Origin: JACMNW01 sp963708425
Lineage (GTDB): Bacteria; Pseudomonadota; Alphaproteobacteria; Rhodobacterales; Rhodobacteraceae
Length of the DNA: 64,000 bases
Assembly (NCBI GenBank): GCA_963708425.1
Contig: OY970206.1
Location: 992,001 to 1,056,000 of the forward strand
Direction of reading: 5' to 3'
Under the pieces are notes generated by a model. It was not told where the DNA came from. It made no database searches and worked only from the letters and a program-made list of their open reading frames with translations. Position numbers and translations under genes: made by a program. How positions within the stretch are numbered: position 1 is the first letter of the stretch; each line of letters begins with the position of its first letter. This document shows positions 16,913-24,898 of the stretch, in pieces.

Positions 16913-18076
16913 CTACCCCCCAACCGCCCGCAGCAATTCCCGACTGATGATGTGCCGCTGAATCTCGCTCGTGCCTTCCCAAATCCGTTCCACCCGCGCA
17001 TCGCGCCAGATGCGCTCCAACGGAAGTTCCTCCATCAGCCCCATGCCGCCGTGGATCTGGATCGCCTCATCAGCAATCATCGCCAGCACCTCGGTCGCTT
17101 TCAGCTTGGCCATCGCCATATCGCCTTCGGTCACCGACCCCTGATCGTACTTCCAAGCCGCCTCGCGCGTCAGCAATTCCGCCGCTTTCAACTCCATCGC
17201 CATATCAGCCAGCTTGAACGACACCCCCTGAAACTTGCCGATCTGCTGGCCGAACTGGCTGCGTTCGGCGGCATAGGAAATCGCATGCCCCAGCGCCCGT
17301 TCCGCCCGCCCCAGACAAGTTGAGGCCACCTGCAGCCGCGTCGCCCCCAGCCAGGCATTTGCCACCTCGAACCCCAGATGTACTTCGCCCAAAATCTGGC
17401 GCTTGTGCAGGCGGCAATCGTCAAATTCCAGCAGCGCGTTGGTGTAGCCCCGGTGCGAGACATTGCGATAGCCGTCGCGAACGGTGAACCCCGGCGTGCC
17501 CTTATCGACGAAAAACGCGGTGATCCGCTTTTTCACCCCACGCGACGTGGCCTCTTCGCCGGTTGCCATGAAGGCAATGGTAAAGCCCGCACTATCGGCA
17601 TGGCTGATGAAATGCTTGGTGCCGTTCAAGATCCAGTCATCGCCATCCGGGCGTGCCGACGCCTTCATACCGCGCAAATCCGATCCGGCACCGGGTTCAG
17701 TCATCGCCAGACAATCCCATGTCTCGCCACGAATGCAGGGGTACAAATAGCGCTGCCGCTGTTCTTCATTGCCCGCCAGCAAAATGTTCGATGGTCGCGC
17801 GACACACGTCCAATGCAACGCATAATTCGCCCGGCCAAGTTCTTTTTCGTAAAGCAGCCAGGACTGCGTATCCAACCCCGCACCACCCACCTCGGCAGGC
17901 ATGTTGGCCGCGTAAAGCCCGGCCTGCATCGCCTTGGCTTGCAACTCCTTCACCAACTCCATCGGCAAATGGCCAGTGCGTTCGACCATCGCCTCGTGCG
18001 GATACAGCTCGTTTTCCACAAACGCCCGCGTGGTGTCGACGATCATCCGCTGTTCTTCGGTCATCCCGAAATCCAT
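16913..18076 (-). CDS. Acyl-CoA dehydrogenase (CaiA/BbuA-like role proposed)
   Basis: A 387-residue acyl-CoA dehydrogenase with the usual three domains: an N-terminal helical part, a middle beta domain with LAMTEPGAGSDL (FAD/substrate contact), and a C-terminal helical domain containing QIHGGMG. The catalytic Glu367 lies in RIWEGTSEIQR. It should oxidise an acyl-CoA to the trans-2-enoyl-CoA, passing electrons to ETF. Placed two bases after the carnitine dehydrogenase fusion stop and before a ligase and a CaiD-like hydratase, it is best explained as gamma-butyrobetainyl-CoA dehydrogenase. A short-chain acyl-CoA substrate cannot be excluded from sequence. Confidence 0.88.
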   Translation of the reverse strand: MDFGMTEEQRMIVDTTRAFVENELYPHEAMVERTGHLPMELVKELQAKAMQAGLYAANMPAEVGGAGLDTQSWLLYEKELGRANYALHWTCVARPSNILLAGNEEQRQRYLYPCIRGETWDCLAMTEPGAGSDLRGMKASARPDGDDWILNGTKHFISHADSAGFTIAFMATGEEATSRGVKKRITAFFVDKGTPGFTVRDGYRNVSHRGYTNALLEFDDCRLHKRQILGEVHLGFEVANAWLGATRLQVASTCLGRAERALGHAISYAAERSQFGQQIGKFQGVSFKLADMAMELKAAELLTREAAWKYDQGSVTEGDMAMAKLKATEVLAMIADEAIQIHGGMGLMEELPLERIWRDARVERIWEGTSEIQRHIISRELLRAVGG

Positions 18077-18078
18077 GG

Positions 18079-19554
18079 CTATGCCCCCCCGCGCGGCTTG
18101 CCGATATACCGCCCCGCCGCCTCGGGCATCGGCAACCCGGCATGCGCTTCGGTAATCGGCAACAGCCTTGCCAAAATTGCATCCGGTGCCGCGCAGGTCT
18201 TGCCTGCCGCCATATCCACATGCAGCAACATCTGCTCTAACGTCGCCACGGTCGCATCACCCTTCAGAATGCGCACAAACACCCGAATGCGCTTGTCATC
18301 TGCCGACAGCACCTGCAGCGTGCCCGTCAGCGTGTCGCCCACCTTGGCCTCACCCAGATGCATGATGTGGGTTTCGGCGCTGTAATAACTGAACCCGGTT
18401 TTCACATAATCAAGATCAGCCCCGATCAGCCGCAAAAACGCATCCACCGTTTCGGATGACGCAAACAGATAGCGGCTTTCCGTCATGTGGCCGTTGTAAT
18501 CAATCCACGCCGGCAGCACCTGCATCCGTGCCATCACCAACGGCGCGCCATCCGCCCCGCGCTTTTCGGCGTGAAATTCCGCCCGCCGCCGTTCGTCATG
18601 CTCGCGCAGCACGCGGCCCGCCCCGACATTGCGGTCTTTCAAGGACCGCAAAATGCCAACAAGATTCTGATCCCGCAGCCGTTCCAGATCGCGGATTGGC
18701 ATATGCCCCGACTGCGCATCCGACTGGCCTGCCACCAGATCGACCAGCTCGTCATTGAATTCCGGCACATCGGTCAGCTTGGTCCAGGGCCATTTCAGGC
18801 ACGGCCCAAACTGCGCCATAAAATGCCGCATCCCGGCCTCGCCCCCGGCAATGCGGTAATTCTCGAACAGCCCCATCTGTGCCCAGCGCAACCCAAAGCT
18901 CATGCGGATCGCGTCGTCGATTTCTTCGGTTGTGGCGATGCCGTCCTTCAGCATCCACAGCGCCTCGCGCCAGACCGCCTCGAGGAACCGGCTGCCGATG
19001 AAGGCGTCGATCTCCTTGCGCATCACCAGAGGAAACATGCCGATGTCACGGGCAATTCCGACAGTCCGCGCGATCACTTCGGGCGAGTTTGCGGCCGAGG
19101 CGGATATTTCGCACAGCGGCAGCAGATAGACCGGGGTGAACGGATGGGCGACGATGATGTTCTGCGGTGCCACGGCACCTTTCTGCAAATCCACCGCTTT
19201 ATAGCCCGAGGTTGACGACCCAATCAGAATGTCCGGGTTCGACTGCTGCATCTGGGCATAGACAGCGTGCTTGATTTCCAGTCGCTCTGACACGCTTTCC
19301 TGAACATATTCCGCCCCCTCCAACGCCTCGGCCATGGTGCCCGCAAAAGACAACTCTCCTTCTGGCGGCATCGGCACATCGGACAGGGCAGGCACTGCGA
19401 GGCGTGCATTGGCCAGCATGATGCCAACATTACGCTCCGCCGCCGGACCCGGATCGTAGACGCTGACATTCCAGCCATTCAGCAAAAACCGCGCAGTCCA
19501 ACCGCCGCCAATAACCCCGCCGCCAATGATCGCGACTTTACGTGCCTTCGTCAT
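18079..19554 (-). CDS. cdhAB: L-carnitine dehydrogenase / betainyl-CoA thioesterase fusion
   Basis: A 491-residue two-domain protein. Residues 1 to about 320 form a 3-hydroxyacyl-CoA-dehydrogenase-type NAD enzyme (AIIGGGVIGGGWTARF at the N-terminus), the family of L-carnitine 3-dehydrogenase, which oxidises carnitine to 3-dehydrocarnitine. From about residue 350 a hotdog thioesterase follows (LPAWIDYNGHMTESRY), matching CdhB, which releases glycine betaine from betainyl-CoA. In Pseudomonas these are separate genes; fused forms are known in Rhizobiales and Rhodobacterales. The gene lies 24 bases after the small membrane protein gene and two bases before the acyl-CoA dehydrogenase gene, in one operon with cdhC. 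Confidence 0.9.
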   Translation of the reverse strand: MTKARKVAIIGGGVIGGGWTARFLLNGWNVSVYDPGPAAERNVGIMLANARLAVPALSDVPMPPEGELSFAGTMAEALEGAEYVQESVSERLEIKHAVYAQMQQSNPDILIGSSTSGYKAVDLQKGAVAPQNIIVAHPFTPVYLLPLCEISASAANSPEVIARTVGIARDIGMFPLVMRKEIDAFIGSRFLEAVWREALWMLKDGIATTEEIDDAIRMSFGLRWAQMGLFENYRIAGGEAGMRHFMAQFGPCLKWPWTKLTDVPEFNDELVDLVAGQSDAQSGHMPIRDLERLRDQNLVGILRSLKDRNVGAGRVLREHDERRRAEFHAEKRGADGAPLVMARMQVLPAWIDYNGHMTESRYLFASSETVDAFLRLIGADLDYVKTGFSYYSAETHIMHLGEAKVGDTLTGTLQVLSADDKRIRVFVRILKGDATVATLEQMLLHVDMAAGKTCAAPDAILARLLPITEAHAGLPMPEAAGRYIGKPRGGA

Positions 19555-19578
19555 CTATCCCACCCCTTGGTGCCTTGC

Positions 19579-19917
19579 CTAAAGCACATCAAACAAACGC
19601 AAAAACCCGTAGCCGAACATCACGGCCACACTCGCCGTCATGACAATATCCGTAGCCCCCGGCCACCCCCGCGCCCGCCCAACCAGAACCACTCCGCGCG
19701 TCAGCACGCCAAACCCAAACGCCGCCCCCGCCGCAATAATCCCGATCAGCGGCACCGCCCGATCGGTCGCCGTCGGCAAACCATCCGCCCAGCCAAACCA
19801 AACTGCGCCGCAGATCACCACGCCCGCCAGCACCGCCACTCCAAGCCCTCGCGCGCCGTTCGCCACCCGTGGCACCAAGATCAACGCAATCAACCCGGCC
19901 AAAGCCGCCCAGATCAT
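19579..19917 (-). CDS. Small membrane protein embedded in the carnitine operon
   Basis: A 112-residue, very hydrophobic protein with about three to four transmembrane segments (residues 1-15, 25-45, 55-75, 88-108) and short polar loops rich in Arg. The start overlaps the cdhC stop (ATGA at 19914-19917), so translation is coupled to the BKACE enzyme; the carnitine dehydrogenase gene starts 24 bases downstream. I do not recognise a family. It is too short to be a typical carnitine permease. It could be a small transporter subunit, a scaffold or a regulator. Confidence 0.75.
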   Translation of the reverse strand: MIWAALAGLIALILVPRVANGARGLGVAVLAGVVICGAVWFGWADGLPTATDRAVPLIGIIAAGAAFGFGVLTRGVVLVGRARGWPGATDIVMTASVAVMFGYGFLRLFDVL

Positions 19918-20825
19918 CGCGCCACCGGCCCGCGCTTCACCAACCCCAGCTTCGCCCTCACCTCTGCTGGCGTAATCACCCTTGCCCCCAACGCCGAGAT
20001 AATCCCAACCGCCCTCTCCACCAGTTGCGCATTGGTCGCCAGCACGCCCTTATCCAGCCACAGGTTATCCTCCAGCCCCACCCGCACATTCCCGCCCGCA
20101 ATCACGCTCGCCGCCACATACGGCATCTGATTGCGACCAATAGAAAACGCCGACCAATGCCAATCACCCGGCACGTTGTTCACCATCGCCATAAACGTGT
20201 TCAGATCGTCCGGCGCACCCCACGGCACCCCCATGCACAATTGCACCAGCACTGGCGACGGAATGACCCCTTCCTTCACCAATTCCTTGGCAAACCACAA
20301 ATGCCCCGTATCAAACGCCTCGATCTCGATCCGCACCCCCGCATCCCGCATCCGCGCGCCCATATCGCGCAGCATGCCCGGCGTGTTGACCATCACGTAA
20401 TCGGCCTCGTTGAAATTCATCGTGCCACAATCCAGCGTGCAAATCTCGGGTCTGCACTCCACCACATGCGCCACCCGCGCGGCAGCCCCCGCCATATCGC
20501 TGCGCCCCGATGCAACCATGCTTTCCGTTCCGTCAAACAGCAGATCGCCCCCCATCCCCGCCGTCAGGTTCAACACCACATCCGTCGCACTGTCCCTGAT
20601 CCGCTCTGTCACTTCCCGGTACAGGGCCAGATCGCGCGACGGCTTCCCCGTTTCCGGATCGCGCACATGGCAATGCACCGCCGCCGCCCCCGCTTTAGCC
20701 GCCGCGATGGCGCTCTCAGCGATCTGTGACGGAGAACGCGGCACATGCAAACTGCGGTCCTGCGTGCTCCCCGACCCTGTAACGGCACAGGTGATAAACA
20801 CCTCCCGGTTCATCGCTAACGGCAT
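19914..20825 (-). CDS. cdhC: BKACE family dehydrocarnitine cleavage enzyme
   Basis: A 303-residue member of the beta-keto acid cleavage enzyme (BKACE, DUF849) family, a TIM barrel with a metal site. The usual HCHVRDP motif appears near residue 48 as VHCHVRDPETGKPS; the family's NLTAGMGG and LCMGVPWG segments follow. CdhC condenses 3-dehydrocarnitine with acetyl-CoA to give betainyl-CoA and acetoacetate, feeding the CdhB thioesterase. The divergent regulator and the downstream dehydrogenase/thioesterase fusion make this assignment firm. I chose ATG 20825 (MPLAMNRE), because AGGGGAG sits six bases upstream; ATG 20831 is too close to it. Confidence 0.9.
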   Translation of the reverse strand: MPLAMNREVFITCAVTGSGSTQDRSLHVPRSPSQIAESAIAAAKAGAAAVHCHVRDPETGKPSRDLALYREVTERIRDSATDVVLNLTAGMGGDLLFDGTESMVASGRSDMAGAAARVAHVVECRPEICTLDCGTMNFNEADYVMVNTPGMLRDMGARMRDAGVRIEIEAFDTGHLWFAKELVKEGVIPSPVLVQLCMGVPWGAPDDLNTFMAMVNNVPGDWHWSAFSIGRNQMPYVAASVIAGGNVRVGLEDNLWLDKGVLATNAQLVERAVGIISALGARVITPAEVRAKLGLVKRGPVAR

Positions 20826-20896
20826 GATCATCTCCCCTTGTCTAACTCTACCCTAACGCCCTTGCCACACAACGTATCGCATATTACGAACAATTC
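20826..20896. promoter_or_regulatory. Divergent control region of cdhR and the cdhC operon
   Basis: This 71-base gap lies between the divergent regulator and operon heads, so both promoters and any CdhR operator should be here or just inside the genes. It is AT-richer than its surroundings on the right side. I see a short inverted pair CGTA/TACG (20873-20876 with 20885-20888) but no compelling operator or promoter boxes. Confidence 0.55.
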
Positions 20897-21862
20897 ATGG
20901 CACAAACCGCACAAATCTTTACCCCCTCAGCAGACCCGTTGACAATCGCCGTGCTGGTTCTGCCACAAGCATCGATCCTCGAAGTCGCCAGCACCCTTGA
21001 TCCCTTACGCTCCGCCAACCGCCACCTCGGCCACGATGCCTACCGCTGGCGCGTCGTCTCGCCCGATGGCATGCCCATTCCACTCACCTGCGGCATCGAA
21101 CTGCCCTCGTCCGGCCCACTCAAAACCGCCCTCGGTGCTGACGCCCTGATCGTCATCGCAGGCTACCGCCAATCCGAAATGGCCACCGCCCCGCTGATCC
21201 GCGATCTGTCACGCATGGCACATCGGTTCAAAGCCATAGGCGGCATCGATGCAGGCGGTTGGGTGCTGGCCCGCGCGGGGCTGCTTGCGGGCTACCAAGC
21301 CACCGTCCACTGGGAAGATCACGAAGATTTCGCCGCCGCGCATCCAGACATCACCGTCCTGCCGGATCGCTATGTTATTGACAGAAAACGCTTTACCGCA
21401 GGTGGTGCCGCTCCCGCCGCCGATCTGATGTTGCATCTGATCAGGTCGCGCCATGGCCCCGCCACAGCCCTACAAGTCGCTGCGTCCTTCATTACCACGG
21501 CGCAAGACGGCACCGCGCCACAAATCACCCCACCCTCCGACCCGCGCCTGGACCCGCGTGTCGCCGCTGCCATCGCCCGTATGGAAAGCCTGCTGGAAAC
21601 CCCCGAACCAATCGCCCAAACCGCCGCCGTCATCAACCTGTCGCCGCGCCACTTGGAAACCCTGTTCCGCAAAGACGTGGGGCTAACACCCGGCGTCTAC
21701 GCCCTGCAACTCCGCCTAAGCGCCGCCCGCCGCCTGATTACCGACACGCGCCACCCCTTAGCCGAAATCGCCCTGCGCACTGGTTTCAGCTCCGCTTCCA
21801 CTCTGTCCCGCGCGTTTCGCCGCCAATTCGGGCTCGCCCCCAGCGCCCTCCGTCACCCCTGA
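20897..21862 (+). CDS. cdhR: GlxA/CdhR-type transcriptional regulator
   Basis: A 321-residue regulator with an N-terminal DJ-1/GATase1-like sensor (residues 10 to about 190, with VLVLPQASILEVASTLDPLR and GGIDAGGWVLARAG) and a C-terminal AraC-type double helix-turn-helix (about 215-315). This is the architecture of CdhR and GbdR, activators of carnitine and glycine betaine catabolism in Pseudomonas. It is transcribed divergently from cdhC with a 71-base gap, the arrangement expected for an activator of that operon. A carnitine-derived inducer is inferred from context and homology, not read from sequence. Confidence 0.86.
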   Translation: MAQTAQIFTPSADPLTIAVLVLPQASILEVASTLDPLRSANRHLGHDAYRWRVVSPDGMPIPLTCGIELPSSGPLKTALGADALIVIAGYRQSEMATAPLIRDLSRMAHRFKAIGGIDAGGWVLARAGLLAGYQATVHWEDHEDFAAAHPDITVLPDRYVIDRKRFTAGGAAPAADLMLHLIRSRHGPATALQVAASFITTAQDGTAPQITPPSDPRLDPRVAAAIARMESLLETPEPIAQTAAVINLSPRHLETLFRKDVGLTPGVYALQLRLSAARRLITDTRHPLAEIALRTGFSSASTLSRAFRRQFGLAPSALRHP

Positions 21863-21863
21863 C

Positions 21864-21898
21864 AGCTTTTTCTGTTCACAAATATCCTAGGGGGTCCG
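21864..21898 (-). repeat. Dispersed GAGGATATTT intergenic element, copy f
   Basis: On the minus strand it reads ACCCCCTAGGATATTTGTGA then ACAGAAAAAGCTGTC. It follows the palindrome at 21896-21915, giving the same hairpin-plus-core layout as copy d. Confidence 0.75.
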
Positions 21899-21915
21899 GG
21901 GGACTAGTCCCCCGG
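21896..21915. repeat. Perfect 20-bp palindrome between convergent genes
   Basis: CCGGGGGACTAGTCCCCCGG is fully self-complementary. It lies between the convergent cdhR and oligopeptidase genes and probably ends transcription or stabilises 3' ends as part of the dispersed element. No T-run follows, so it is not a textbook intrinsic terminator. Confidence 0.7.
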
Positions 21916-21925
21916 CGCTCGCCCA

Positions 21926-23944
21926 CTAAACCACCTCCAACAGCCCACGCCCCTTCAACAGCGCCTCAACCCCCGGCATCCGCCCGCGAAACTGCATATA
22001 CAAAGCCTCGGCATCCTGCGATCCGCCCGCGCTTAATATGAACTTCTCCAACTTCGCCGCCACGCCCTTATCAAACGCCCCGCCAGCCTCTTCAAAAGCG
22101 GCAAACGCATCCGCATCCATCACCTCCGACCACATGTAGGAATAATACCCCGACGAATATCCATCCCCCGAAAACACATGCGCGAAATGCGGCGTCGCAT
22201 GGCGCATCCGGATTGCATTCGGCATCCCCAACCCCGTCAAAACCGCCTCCTGCATGGCGATCGGATCGTTAGGCGCTGCCCCCTCATGGAACGCCAGATC
22301 AACCAGCGCCGACGACACAAATTCGACCGTCGCAAAGCCCTGATCATACGTCCCCGCCGCCAACAGCCGCCGCAGCATATCCGCAGGCATCGGCTCGCCC
22401 GTCGCATAATGCCGCGCGTGTTTCTCCAGCACCTCCGGCACTTCCAACCAATGTTCATACAACTGGCTCGGCAGTTCGACAAAATCCCGAGCCACCGATG
22501 TGCCCGACACAAACCCATAGGTCACATCCGACAGCATCTGATGCAGCGCATGGCCAAATTCGTGGAACAACGTGCGCGCATCATCATACGACAGCAGGCT
22601 CGGCTCCCCCTTCGCGAAATTGCAGACATTCACCACAATCGGCCGCACCTCGCCGCCCAGCTTCCGCTGGCTACGCATCGCCGAACACCAGGCTCCCGAC
22701 CGTTTCGATCCGCGCGCGAAATAATCCCCGATAAACACCGCCACGTGGCGGCCCTCGCGCGTCACTTCCCAAGCCCGCGCATCCGGGTGGTAAAGCGGCA
22801 CCGCCAATTCCCGAAACTCCAGCCCGAACAATCGGTTGGCACAATCGAACTGCGCCCCCAGCATGGCGTCCAAACTCAGATACGGCTTCAAAACCGCCTC
22901 ATCCAGATCATGCTCCAGCACCCGGCGCTTTTCCGAATAATAGCGCCAATCCCACGGTTCCAGATCGCCGTTCACCCCGTCCGCATGCATCATCGCTTCC
23001 AGCACGGCCGCATCCGCGTTGGCCGTGCGCTTGGCAGGCTCCCACACCCGCATCAGCAAATCACGCACCGCGCCCGGCGTTTTCGCCATCTCCGGCTCCA
23101 GCTTGAAATCGGCAAAGCTCGCATAGCCCAGCAACTTCGCCCGCTCGTCCCGCAACGCTAACGTCTCTGCCGCAATCCCCCGATTGTCAGCATCATTGCC
23201 ATTCGCCCCACGCAGCCCCCACGCCTCATAGGCGCGCCTGCGCAACTCCCGCTTCGGCGAAAACTGCAAGAACGGCACGATCAAAGAACGGTTCAACGTC
23301 ACCACCGGCCCCGGCACGCCCTTCTCCACCCCCGCCGCCCGCGCTGACGCCACCACAAACTCCGGCAGCCCTTCAAGGTCCGCCTCGGACAGTTGCATGA
23401 ACCATTCCCGCTCATCTGCCAGCAGGTTCTGGCTAAACGCCGTCCCCAACACCGCCAGCCGCGATTTCACTTCCGTCAGCCGCTCCGACGCCGCCCCTTG
23501 CAGCAACGCGCCAGACCGCACGAACATCTGCCGATACAATTCCAACACACGGCCCTGTTCCGCTGTCAGCCCCAGCGTCGCTCTCCGTTCCCACAACGCC
23601 TCTACCCGCGCAAACAGCGCCGCATTGTTGGTCACCTCCGACGCAAACGCGCTCATCTTCGGGGCCAAATCGCGCTGCAGCGCCTCGCGCGCCTCGGTAC
23701 TATCCGCCCCGGCAAGGTTGTAAAACACGCCCCCCACCCCGTCGAGCAACCCTTCCGCCAATTCCATCGCCTCAATCGTATTGGCAAACGTCGGCGCATC
23801 CGCCCCATAAGCAATCGCCGCAATATTCGCACGCGCCTCCGCTAACGCCGCTTCAAACGCCGGCGCAAAATCCTCATCCTTAATCGCGCCGAACGGCGGC
23901 AACCCAAATTCACCATCCCAAGCCGCCAGCAGCGCATTCGTCAT
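21926..23944 (-). CDS. M3 family oligopeptidase (PrlC/Dcp-like)
   Basis: A 672-residue zinc metallopeptidase of family M3. The zinc motif HEFGH is at residues 461-465 with the third ligand Glu following in the M3 pattern. Length and ending (YMQFRGRMPGVEALLKGRGL) match oligopeptidase A and dipeptidyl carboxypeptidase. No signal peptide, so it is a cytoplasmic enzyme that trims short peptides. ATG 23944 has AAGGGAG a few bases upstream; the longer reading to 23965 lacks one. It lies downstream of an amino-acid transporter pair on the same strand, about 100 bases away. Confidence 0.92.
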   Translation of the reverse strand: MTNALLAAWDGEFGLPPFGAIKDEDFAPAFEAALAEARANIAAIAYGADAPTFANTIEAMELAEGLLDGVGGVFYNLAGADSTEAREALQRDLAPKMSAFASEVTNNAALFARVEALWERRATLGLTAEQGRVLELYRQMFVRSGALLQGAASERLTEVKSRLAVLGTAFSQNLLADEREWFMQLSEADLEGLPEFVVASARAAGVEKGVPGPVVTLNRSLIVPFLQFSPKRELRRRAYEAWGLRGANGNDADNRGIAAETLALRDERAKLLGYASFADFKLEPEMAKTPGAVRDLLMRVWEPAKRTANADAAVLEAMMHADGVNGDLEPWDWRYYSEKRRVLEHDLDEAVLKPYLSLDAMLGAQFDCANRLFGLEFRELAVPLYHPDARAWEVTREGRHVAVFIGDYFARGSKRSGAWCSAMRSQRKLGGEVRPIVVNVCNFAKGEPSLLSYDDARTLFHEFGHALHQMLSDVTYGFVSGTSVARDFVELPSQLYEHWLEVPEVLEKHARHYATGEPMPADMLRRLLAAGTYDQGFATVEFVSSALVDLAFHEGAAPNDPIAMQEAVLTGLGMPNAIRMRHATPHFAHVFSGDGYSSGYYSYMWSEVMDADAFAAFEEAGGAFDKGVAAKLEKFILSAGGSQDAEALYMQFRGRMPGVEALLKGRGLLEVV

Positions 23945-24000
23945 AGCAATTCTCCCTTTTGCCAAAGGCTATGCTCCACCCGATGCAAGGTCCAGACCCG

Positions 24001-24031
24001 GCTTTTTCTTTGCGAAAATACTCATCTTGCA
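24001..24031 (-). repeat. Dispersed GAGGATATTT intergenic element, copy g
   Basis: On the minus strand it reads GATGAGTATTTTCGCAAAGA then AAAAGC. It lies between the amino-acid permease stop and the oligopeptidase start. Confidence 0.65.
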
Positions 24032-24046
24032 GCGCGCCCAAATGCA

Positions 24047-24844
24047 CTACCGTTGGTCTTTGCCGCGCAACCGCGCCTCCAGCCGGCGCATCAGCAGCGA
24101 CAGCGAAATTGTCATCGTCAGATAAATCAGCGCCACCACATTGTACGTCTCGAAATACCGGAAATTCCCCGCCGCCGTCACCTTGCCCAGCTGCGCCACA
24201 TCCCCCACCCCGAGCACGGCAACAAGGCTTGAATCCTTCACCATCGCCACGAAATCATTGCCCAAAGGCGGCAAGATCAGCCGAAACGCCTGCGGAAACA
24301 CAATATGGCGAAACCTTTGCCACCCAGTCAGGCCCAGGGCCTGCGCCGCCTCAATCTGGCCCTTGTCCACTGCCTGCAAACCGGCGCGAAAAATCTCCGC
24401 CAGAAACGCCGAATACGCCAGGATCAGCGCAAATATCGCCCGGTAAAGCAACGGAAAATCCCGCGCCCGAACCGGGTCAAACGCCAAAGGCCCCGCCACC
24501 CAATTGATCAGCGCCACCAAGCCAGGCGCGCCCACAAAGGCCACATACAACAGCAGCACAATAATCGGGATGCCGCGCATGATCTCGATGTAGAACCGCG
24601 CCGCCTGCCGCAGCACGATAAACCGCGACACCCCCGCCACCGCCAGCCCAAGCCCCAAAACGCAGGCCCCGCTATACGACACCAGCGTCACCATAAGCGT
24701 TGTCACAATCCCGGCCGACAGCGTCTGCAGAACCCCCGAATACAGCGGGTCCGCCCAGATTTTGTAAAACAGAAACACCCCCACCGCGATGATGAGCAAA
24801 AGCCAGTAGGGAAAATCCTTGTCGGGCTTAGTGTGCGGCGTCAT
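24047..24844 (-). CDS. Amino-acid ABC transporter permease (HisM/GlnP type)
   Basis: A 265-residue polar amino-acid permease with an N-terminal anchor, about five further spans and the EAA loop EAAQALGLTGWQRFRHIVFP. The start lies 54 bases after the SBP stop, directly behind a stem-loop. It should pair with the adjacent SBP to import a polar amino acid. No second permease or ATPase gene is next to it, so the ATPase must come from elsewhere or the system is incomplete. Confidence 0.9.
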   Translation of the reverse strand: MTPHTKPDKDFPYWLLLIIAVGVFLFYKIWADPLYSGVLQTLSAGIVTTLMVTLVSYSGACVLGLGLAVAGVSRFIVLRQAARFYIEIMRGIPIIVLLLYVAFVGAPGLVALINWVAGPLAFDPVRARDFPLLYRAIFALILAYSAFLAEIFRAGLQAVDKGQIEAAQALGLTGWQRFRHIVFPQAFRLILPPLGNDFVAMVKDSSLVAVLGVGDVAQLGKVTAAGNFRYFETYNVVALIYLTMTISLSLLMRRLEARLRGKDQR

Positions 24845-24845
24845 G

Positions 24846-24876
24846 AAAAAAGCCCCGGCGATGCTGCCACCGGGGC
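24846..24876 (-). terminator. Stem-loop between SBP and permease genes (attenuating terminator)
   Basis: On the minus strand, stem GCCCCGG/CCGGGGC (24876-24870 with 24858-24852) is followed by TTTTTT that runs straight into the permease start codon at 24844. It fits a partial terminator or 3' stabiliser giving more SBP than permease, common in ABC operons. Confidence 0.8.
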
Positions 24877-24898
24877 CAAATTCGTACGGCCCAAACCC

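Noticed and set aside
20873..20888. CGTA/TACG pair as the CdhR operator
   Set aside because: Only four-base arms with an eight-base spacer, too weak to call as a site.
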